Below are positions 58,388 to 64,000 of a DNA stretch of 64,000 nt, one piece after another. The DNA is from Deltaproteobacteria bacterium (GTDB lineage Bacteria; JADJOY01). The translations under genes were made by a program, and so were the position numbers. Where the stretch lies: positions 1 through 64,000 of the forward strand of contig JADJOY010000003.1 in NCBI GenBank assembly GCA_016713535.1, written 5' to 3'. A model generated the notes under the pieces. That model did no database searches, was not told the DNA's origin, and saw nothing but the letters and a program-made list of their open reading frames with translations. Positions within the stretch are counted from its first letter, which is position 1, and the number at the start of each line of letters is the position of its first letter.

Positions 58388-60733
58388 TCAGGCTGGGTCG
58401 GGTGCGGGCTCGCAGCGAGCGAGGAGCGCGGCGAGGAGGTAGATCGCCGCCCCGATGACCAGCACCAGCCGGAAGCCGAGCCCCATCGCGGCGAGGAGCG
58501 AATACACCGACGCCGCGACTCCGAACGCGCCGTTCACCGCCCACGCCCACGGCACCAGATCGCCACGCTCGGACGCGAGGCGGCGCAAGAGGATCGGCAT
58601 GGGCATGCCGAGGACCACGCCGATTCCCAGGCAGGTGAGAGCGGCGACGGCGGTGCGTACCGCATCGGGCCAGGGCAGCAACCAGCGCACCGCGACCGGC
58701 AGCACCAGCGCCAGCACCAGGGCTACCAGCGCGGCTCGCCGTGCGTGGCGCGGGAAGGCCCATGCCAGGTCGCGCTCCGGGATCACCCGCGTCAAGGCGC
58801 CGCCTGCGGCGGTGCCGAGGAGCAGCGTCGCCAGCACCACGGCGAGCGCGCGGGTGGGCTGGCCCACGAGCAGCACCAGCCGCTCGACCATCGCGACCTC
58901 GACGAAGAAGAAGCCCGCGCCGAGGCACGCGAACGGGACGAGCCGCCGGGTGGTCGCCGCGCGCCGCGCGCCCGCGGCCACGAGCGGGGCGCCGAGCGTG
59001 GCGGTCGCGAGCAGCGCCGCCGCGGCGGCGAGCACCGACAGCGTGAGGGTGGGCAGCGTCGCCCACGGCCACAGGCTCGCGATCTTCGCGCGATCGAGGA
59101 AGTCGCGCATGCGCAGCATCTGGAAGAAGAACGGTCGGTCGTCGCTGACCGGGCTGACGTCGAGTGGGTACTGGCGGAGCTCGCTGGCGAGGCTCGCGGC
59201 GCGCAGGAAGCGCCGGAACACCGGGCTCGTTCCGGAGTCGGGAGCGTAGAGCACGTCCACGCCGCGGGTGCGCGCGAGACCGTGGATGCGGGCGAGGTCG
59301 CCGTCGCTCCACGGCGACTTGCGGATCAGCGTGACACCCACGCCGAGCCCGGCGCGCAGCGCGGGAGCGGGGCGCCCCAGCACGACCACGTTTCGCCACG
59401 GCTCTGCGACGCCGCGCTCCTCGAGCGCGACCCGCGCCGACACCGCCACCCGCAGGGTCTCCGCCGGCTCGCTCTCGAAGTACCAGCGGCTGATGCTCGC
59501 GACGCCGTCGTCGCCGAGGCGGTCCAGATACGCGCCCATCGCTTCGGTGGTGTAGAGGTGGTTCTCGGTCAGGAAAAAGGCGCCCGCGGCGGTCGCCGAC
59601 CACGAGTCCACCAGACCGAGCAGCACCAGGTCGTAGTGCTCGGTGTCGGTGGCGAGGAAGCTGCGCGCGTCGGCGACCACCGAGCGCACGCCGGGCAGGC
59701 GGTACGGCCGCCCGGTGAAGTCGCCATAGTGGTCGTTGACGGTGTGCTCGATGAGCGGGTTGACCTCGACGGCGCTGACGCGGGTGGCGCCCGCCTTGCG
59801 CGCTGCGAGGATGTCCTTGCCGCCCCCCGCGCCCACCACCAGCACGCCGCTCTCGGGCGGCAAGAGCTCGAGCGCGAACGCGGTCACGTCGCGCGACAGG
59901 AAGTCGAGGCTGCCTTCTCCGGTACCGGCACCCACCAGGATGGTGCCGGCGTCGCCGTCGATGTTGAGGAGCTTGATCGGCGGGGTCGGTAGATAGGGCC
60001 GGGTGTCGAGGCTCCACCCCGGCGGGATCTCCTTCGGCATCGGCATCACCGCGATGCGCGAGAAGCTGTTCCACGCCTCGTACTCGCGGGTCACGTCCCA
60101 GGGCGTCTTGTGGGCGTCGACGCGGAAGCCGACGCCGCTCATCGCGAGCCCGACCAGCCCGACGAGCGCCACCGCCAGCGCGGCGACTCGCCGCCGCCAC
60201 GCGGCCGGCGCGGCGAGCCCGGCCCCCGCGCACGCGAGGAGCGCGGTCGCCAGCATCGCGCCCGGCCCGCCCAGCCACTTGAGACCGAGCGCCGCGAGCA
60301 CGCAGCCCGCCGCCGCGCCGGCGAGGTCGGCGGCGTAGACCCGTCCCGCGTCGCGCGCCGCGGCGGTGTAGGCGATCGCGAGCGCGAGGCCGGCGCCCGT
60401 GAACGGGATCGCCGGCGCGAGCAGGAAGATCGGCAGCGCCTTGGTCGAGACGCGCAGCGAGTGGACCAGCGCGAGCACCAGCGGCACCGCGAGCGCCGCG
60501 AGCGCCGCGCACTGCGCGAGGCGCTCGTGAGCGCGCTCGACCGCGAACAGGCGCGGCGCGAGCCGCACCGCGAGCCCACCGGCCGAGAGCCCGAAGAGCG
60601 CGAGCGAAACACTGAGGAATGCGAAGTGGTATTGCGTGGTGACGCTGAAGATCCGCGTCAGCACGATCTCGAGCGAGAGCACCGACGCCGCGACGCACGC
60701 CACCGCCGCGAGCAGTCGTCGGTCGGCGCGCAT
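58388..60733 (-). CDS. multi-spanning membrane protein with spermidine synthase-like domain
   Basis: A 781-residue protein. About six membrane helices lead to a soluble domain (residues about 230-520) with a SAM-type site: GVLVVGAGGGKDILAARKAG, then VSAVEVNPLIEHTVN and ARSFLATDTEHYDLV. A second bundle of helices forms the C-terminus. This is the layout of spermidine synthase-like membrane proteins, common in Deltaproteobacteria, whose reaction is not established. ATG 60733 is used; GTG 60757 is possible. It is preceded by a GTAG repeat. Confidence 0.84.
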   Translation of the reverse strand: MRADRRLLAAVACVAASVLSLEIVLTRIFSVTTQYHFAFLSVSLALFGLSAGGLAVRLAPRLFAVERAHERLAQCAALAALAVPLVLALVHSLRVSTKALPIFLLAPAIPFTGAGLALAIAYTAAARDAGRVYAADLAGAAAGCVLAALGLKWLGGPGAMLATALLACAGAGLAAPAAWRRRVAALAVALVGLVGLAMSGVGFRVDAHKTPWDVTREYEAWNSFSRIAVMPMPKEIPPGWSLDTRPYLPTPPIKLLNIDGDAGTILVGAGTGEGSLDFLSRDVTAFALELLPPESGVLVVGAGGGKDILAARKAGATRVSAVEVNPLIEHTVNDHYGDFTGRPYRLPGVRSVVADARSFLATDTEHYDLVLLGLVDSWSATAAGAFFLTENHLYTTEAMGAYLDRLGDDGVASISRWYFESEPAETLRVAVSARVALEERGVAEPWRNVVVLGRPAPALRAGLGVGVTLIRKSPWSDGDLARIHGLARTRGVDVLYAPDSGTSPVFRRFLRAASLASELRQYPLDVSPVSDDRPFFFQMLRMRDFLDRAKIASLWPWATLPTLTLSVLAAAAALLATATLGAPLVAAGARRAATTRRLVPFACLGAGFFFVEVAMVERLVLLVGQPTRALAVVLATLLLGTAAGGALTRVIPERDLAWAFPRHARRAALVALVLALVLPVAVRWLLPWPDAVRTAVAALTCLGIGVVLGMPMPILLRRLASERGDLVPWAWAVNGAFGVAASVYSLLAAMGLGFRLVLVIGAAIYLLAALLARCEPAPDPA

Positions 60734-60806
60734 GCGGCAGGGTGAGCGGGAGGGCACAGCGACGGTTAGAGACGTCGATGAACGATGGGTTCGGCGGTCG
60801 CGGACC

Positions 60807-60832
60807 GTAGGGGCGGGGCCTGTCCCCGCCCG
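60807..60832 (+). repeat. GTAG-headed palindrome
   Basis: GTAGGGGCGGGGCCTGTCCC plus its right arm, the same sequence as the minus-strand unit at 37211-37235. It lies in the gap between the membrane protein gene and the acyl-CoA dehydrogenase gene. Confidence 0.7.
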
Positions 60833-60874
60833 CCCGGCACACCGCGGGTCATCTCGTCGCTGGCGCAGCGCCCC

Positions 60875-62086
60875 TCACAGCCCCTTGAGGAGGCGCCGCG
60901 AGATCACGATGCGCTGCACCTGCCCGGTGCCCTCGAAGATGTCGTAGACCTTCACGTCGCGGTAGAGCTTCTCGACCAGGTTGGCGTGGTAGGTGCCGAG
61001 GTGGCCCATGAGGCCGATCGCCTCCTGGCACACCCAGCTCGCCACCTGCGCGGCGTAGGCCTTCGACATCGAGGCCTCCTTGGAGTTGGGGATGCCCTCG
61101 TCGGCCATCCACGCGGCGCGCCAGCACATGAGGCGCGCCGCGGCGATCTTGCGCTCCATGTTGGCGATCAGCTCGGCGAGCACGTGGTAGCGCGCGATCG
61201 GCCGGCTGAGCAGGTAGTTCTCGCGGATATGGTCGTGCACCACGTCGTAGGCGGCGCGCGCGATGCCGACCGCCATCGCCGCGACCATCGGACGTGTCGA
61301 GTCGAAGGTCTTCATGGCGGTGGTGAACCCGCCCTTGGCGCCCTTGTCGTAGTGCTCCTCGCCGCCGAGCAGGTCGTCGACGTGCACCTTGCAGTCCTCG
61401 AACACGAGCTCCGCCGTCTCCGACGCGCGCAGACCGAGCTTGTCCTCGATCTTGCCCACCGAGAACCCGGGCGTTCCCTTGAACACCAGGAACGCGCGGT
61501 GCCCGGCGCGGCCCTGGCTCTTGTCGACGGTGGCGAACACCACGTTCCAGGTCGCGCGGGCGCCGTTGGTGATGTAGCACTTGCGACCGTTCAGGATGTA
61601 GTGGTTGCCGTCCTTGCGGGCGGTGGCCTGGATACCCGCCACGTCCGAGCCGGCGGCGGGCTCGGTGAGGGCATAGGCACCCCAGCGCGGCACGCCGTCG
61701 TTCTTGAAGATCCCGAACGCGCGGCTCTTCTGCTCGGCGGTGCCGGTGAACTGGACCGGCGGGCCGCCGAGCCCCGGGCCGGGGAAGGTGAGGACCACCG
61801 CCGGGTCGCCCCACGCGATCTCCTCGCCGAGGATGATCGACACCCGATTGCCCTGCTTGGTGCCCTTGGCGTCGCGCTCCTCGCCTGCGCCCTCGCCGTC
61901 GCCGCCGAGCGCCTTGGGGCGCGTTCCCGAGCCGAGGCCGAGCTGCATCGACTTCTTCAGGAACTCGAGCGGCACGGTGTGGGCCTTGTCGGACTCGAGC
62001 GCCAGCGGGCGGACTTCCTCGCGCGCGAACCAGCGCACCATCTCGCGGATGTTCTTCTGCGAATCGCTCAGCTCGAAGTCGATCAT
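60875..62086 (-). CDS. acyl-CoA dehydrogenase
   Basis: A 403-residue flavoenzyme that makes a trans-2 double bond in an acyl-CoA. Recognised motifs are ALTEPAAGSDV, ITNGARATWN, and the C-terminal YDIFEGTGQVQR whose Glu is the catalytic base. The loop at about residues 60-85 (GGDGEGAGEERDAKG) is an insertion compared with standard family members. ATG 62086 has AAGGAG 6 bases upstream. It is preceded on the same strand by the second dehydrogenase with a hairpin-rich gap of 233 bases. Confidence 0.9.
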   Translation of the reverse strand: MIDFELSDSQKNIREMVRWFAREEVRPLALESDKAHTVPLEFLKKSMQLGLGSGTRPKALGGDGEGAGEERDAKGTKQGNRVSIILGEEIAWGDPAVVLTFPGPGLGGPPVQFTGTAEQKSRAFGIFKNDGVPRWGAYALTEPAAGSDVAGIQATARKDGNHYILNGRKCYITNGARATWNVVFATVDKSQGRAGHRAFLVFKGTPGFSVGKIEDKLGLRASETAELVFEDCKVHVDDLLGGEEHYDKGAKGGFTTAMKTFDSTRPMVAAMAVGIARAAYDVVHDHIRENYLLSRPIARYHVLAELIANMERKIAAARLMCWRAAWMADEGIPNSKEASMSKAYAAQVASWVCQEAIGLMGHLGTYHANLVEKLYRDVKVYDIFEGTGQVQRIVISRRLLKGL

Positions 62087-62124
62087 GGCGTCTCCTTCTG
62101 CGAGGGGCTGTTCACGCCCCCCAA

Positions 62125-62150
62125 CCCGCGAAAAGCGCGGTTTTCGCGGG
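62125..62150. repeat. 10-6-10 perfect inverted repeat in dehydrogenase leader
   Basis: CCCGCGAAAA, six bases, TTTTCGCGGG. Next to it, 62103-62122 is a second GGGGCTG/CGCCCC hairpin that resembles the stop-codon hairpins elsewhere. It lies 39 bases upstream of the first dehydrogenase start, so it could form in its mRNA leader. Confidence 0.55.
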
Positions 62151-62319
62151 GGCCCCACCCCCGAGCCGGCTCGCGCTGCTCGCCGCGCGCCTCTCGGCGC
62201 GGGCCGAGCGTCCAACTGCCGGACAGCCGGTTCGGAGTGGCTCACGAGGTGACCGTCCCCCGAACCGGCCGACGCGTGACGCCGGCCAGCAGCGCGGTAC
62301 GGGTAGATGCCGGGCGCCT

Positions 62320-63510
62320 TCACACGCAGCTCAAGGAATCCAGCGGCGACTCGCCGTCGCTGGTGAAGGTGAGGGTCGCAGCGCGCGAGTTGTCCATGGG
62401 GTCGGTGCCCAGGACGAACGCCAGCGTGCGTGCGTCGCGGTACCACTTCTCGACCGGATAGTCACGGATGAAGCCGGCGCCGCCGAGCACCTGCACGCCG
62501 TCGTTGGTCACCTTCTTGGCCATCTCGTTGGCCTGCACCAGCGCCTGGATCGAGGCGCGCTCGGCGCTCGGGCGGGCGTGGTCGACCTCCCACGCGGCCT
62601 TCCACACCATCCAGCGCGCCGCGTCCACCTCGGTGGCGATGTCGGCGATCATCCACGAGAGGCCCTGGTGGTGGCCGATCGGCTTGCCGAAGGCGGTGCG
62701 CTCCTCGGCGTAGCGGATCGCGTATTCGCACGCCGCGCGGCTCAGGCCCACGATGCGCGCCGCGTTGACCACCCGCGCCCGCGCCAGGAAGCGGCGGAAG
62801 CCGCCCGCGAAGTCGCCGCGGCCCGAGAGCCGAGCCGCCTTGGGCACCACCACCCCGTCGAGGGTCAGGTCGACGATCGGCACGCCGTTGAGGCCGCAGG
62901 TCAGGATCGGCTCGGTGACGGTGACGCCCGGCGTGCCCTTCTCGACCACGAACGCGGCGAGCCCGTCCCAGCCCTTGGCGGGGTCGAAGGAAGCGAACAC
63001 CACGTAGAAGTCGGCGTCGGCGCCGTTGACCACGAACGACTTGGCGCCGTCGAGGAGGTAGCCGGCGGCGGTCTCACGGGCATGGGTGGCGAGTGAGCAC
63101 CAGTCCGCGACGGGCTTGGGCTCGAGGAGTGCCAGCGCCGCGGTGCGCAGGTGCGCGTCGGGGCCGGCGAACGGCGCGAGATAGCGCTCGTCGTGCGCGC
63201 CCTCGCCGAGCTCGAGGATCGCGAGACCCGCGAGCCCCGGGCCGTCCAGCCCGATCGCGGCGCCAGGATCGCCGAACGAGAGCGCTTCCTCGATCAGCGC
63301 GCGGGTCACCTGGCCCATGCCCGAGCCACCCACGGTCTCCGGATAGTTGAGCATCCCGAGGCCCATCTCGTGGTACTTGCGGCGCAACTCCTCGGGCGGG
63401 CGTCCGGCGGCCTCGATGTCGCGCATGGTGGCGCGGACCTCGACCTCCGCGAACCGCTCCACGGTCTTCAGGATCTCCTTCTCATCGTCGCTGGGCTCGA
63501 AGGAAATCAT
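62320..63510 (-). CDS. acyl-CoA dehydrogenase-like protein, catalytic Glu not seen
   Basis: A 396-residue protein of the acyl-CoA dehydrogenase fold: YPETVGGSGMGQVTRALIEE, FVVNGADADFYVV, and YAEERTAFGKPIGHHQG are all present. At the position of the C-terminal catalytic Glu (IFEGTG in the neighbour) it reads AFVLGTDPMDN, so a leucine replaces Glu. The alternative LCAD-type Glu is not evident in helix G either (ARVVNAARIVG). It may be inactive, or work as a partner subunit. ATG 63510 has AAGGA 5 bases upstream. Confidence 0.87.
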   Translation of the reverse strand: MISFEPSDDEKEILKTVERFAEVEVRATMRDIEAAGRPPEELRRKYHEMGLGMLNYPETVGGSGMGQVTRALIEEALSFGDPGAAIGLDGPGLAGLAILELGEGAHDERYLAPFAGPDAHLRTAALALLEPKPVADWCSLATHARETAAGYLLDGAKSFVVNGADADFYVVFASFDPAKGWDGLAAFVVEKGTPGVTVTEPILTCGLNGVPIVDLTLDGVVVPKAARLSGRGDFAGGFRRFLARARVVNAARIVGLSRAACEYAIRYAEERTAFGKPIGHHQGLSWMIADIATEVDAARWMVWKAAWEVDHARPSAERASIQALVQANEMAKKVTNDGVQVLGGAGFIRDYPVEKWYRDARTLAFVLGTDPMDNSRAATLTFTSDGESPLDSLSCV

Positions 63511-63709
63511 CGGCGTCCTTCCTCGGATGGGGGTTCGGTGCGAAAGCGGCAGGAGAGTAGACGCTCGTGCGGACGAGGCCAAGCCTCGGAGACGCCGCGC
63601 TCGACATGCGGCGTCGGAGGCGTCGCGGTGCCTCGCGATGCCCGGGCGGGCGCCGAGCCCACCGAGGGGCCGGTGGGCCTCCACGACGAGGTTCGGGAGC
63701 GGGTTCCCT

Positions 63710-64000
63710 TCATCGGTAGATCAGGTAGCGCTCGCGCACCTCGCGGAACGCCGCGAGCTCGTCGCGCCACGCGGCCTCGAGGTCGGCGATCGGGGCGCCG
63801 CTCTCGAGCGCGCGCCGCTCGCGGTCGCCTCCGCAGAGCAGGTCGAACGCGAGGCGGTCGGACACGAACTCGTACGGCTCGCGCCGCCAGTCGAAGCGCT
63901 CGGGCCACAGTCGCCGGCTCGCCGCGATCAGCGCCCGGCTGGTCCGGAAGGGCTGGAACGTGGCGCGATCGGTGACGTGGATCTGGACCCCGCCGCAGCG
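63710..64000 (-). CDS. DUF1343/NamZ-like exo-beta-N-acetylmuramidase, C-terminal fragment
   Basis: The last 96 codons of a gene that continues beyond the window. It reads CGGVQIHVTDRATFQPFRTS, then LWPERFDWRREPYEF and FDLLCGGDRE, characteristic of the DUF1343 C-terminus. NamZ removes N-acetylmuramic acid from the non-reducing ends of peptidoglycan, and works with NagZ in cell-wall recycling; nagZ is at 28885 in this window. The stop TGA is at 63710-63712. The start and catalytic region are not seen. Confidence 0.8.
   Translation of the reverse strand, partial: RCGGVQIHVTDRATFQPFRTSRALIAASRRLWPERFDWRREPYEFVSDRLAFDLLCGGDRERRALESGAPIADLEAAWRDELAAFREVRERYLIYR

Noticed and set aside
60807-60832. 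Rho-independent terminator at this palindrome
   Set aside because: The sequence matches a repeat family found between unrelated genes, and there is no U-tract.

Overview
The window is a very GC-rich chromosomal segment, densely packed with genes on both strands, from an organism that looks like a Myxococcota or related (former Deltaproteobacteria) lineage. The evidence is a Ser/Thr kinase with PEGA repeats, an FHA protein, PilZ and GspE/GspG relatives, a DUF2330 protein, and a secreted protein ending in a Cys-TM-Arg tail of MYXO-CTERM type. All functions below are read from motifs in the translated sequence; no database search was run.

Layout. 1-9.9 kb: housekeeping genes (SpoIID-like lipoprotein cut by the window edge, asnS, a VKOR-DsbA fusion, hydrolase, gph, argS, a 2Fe-2S protein, an outer-membrane barrel, a lipid-type methyltransferase, suhB). 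9.97-12 kb: dnaA (split by a frameshift) and a less GC-rich upstream stretch that is a candidate chromosomal origin. 12-16.3 kb: MAPEG protein, FHA protein, Ser/Thr kinase and TPR lipoprotein. 16.5-28.6 kb: two paralogous GT2 glycosyltransferases, an orphan pseudopilin GspG, ergothioneine genes egtB-egtD, an osmolyte ABC transporter with a fused binding protein and permease, and a cNMP-binding/thioredoxin-reductase-like fusion next to a UBP zinc finger. 28.7-38.5 kb: nagZ, a membrane-anchored GspE-type ATPase, PilZ protein, a DUF2330/RnfD-like pair, a metzincin protease and a DUF2804 protein. 38.5-45.9 kb: a TetR-controlled efflux operon like E. coli ybhGFSR with a TolC-type porin inside it. 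46.3-52.8 kb: glycosyltransferase and flippase, a MYXO-CTERM protein, an SH3-like lipoprotein and a DUF389 protein. 52.9-64 kb: Nudix, M16 protease, nadE, a HEAT-repeat protein, a membrane spermidine-synthase-like protein, two acyl-CoA dehydrogenases and the end of a NamZ-like muramidase.

Two patterns cross the whole window. First, at least ten genes, including the normally essential argS, dnaA and nadE, are interrupted by small indels, often in GC dinucleotide or homopolymer runs. This looks more like residual sequencing or assembly error than gene decay, and reconstructed reading frames are described in each entry. Second, intergenic gaps carry families of short hairpin repeats: GTAG-headed palindromes resembling REP elements, and a 40-bp hairpin that begins with the stop codon of two unrelated genes.

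The least-explained items are the GTAG palindromes, the four GCTAGC sites upstream of nagZ, the nested AT-rich inverted repeat upstream of the lone gspG, the membrane-anchored GspE ATPase without its usual partners, and the DUF2330/RnfD-like pair facing a metzincin. I saw no CRISPR array, rRNA, tRNA, prophage or complete transposon.
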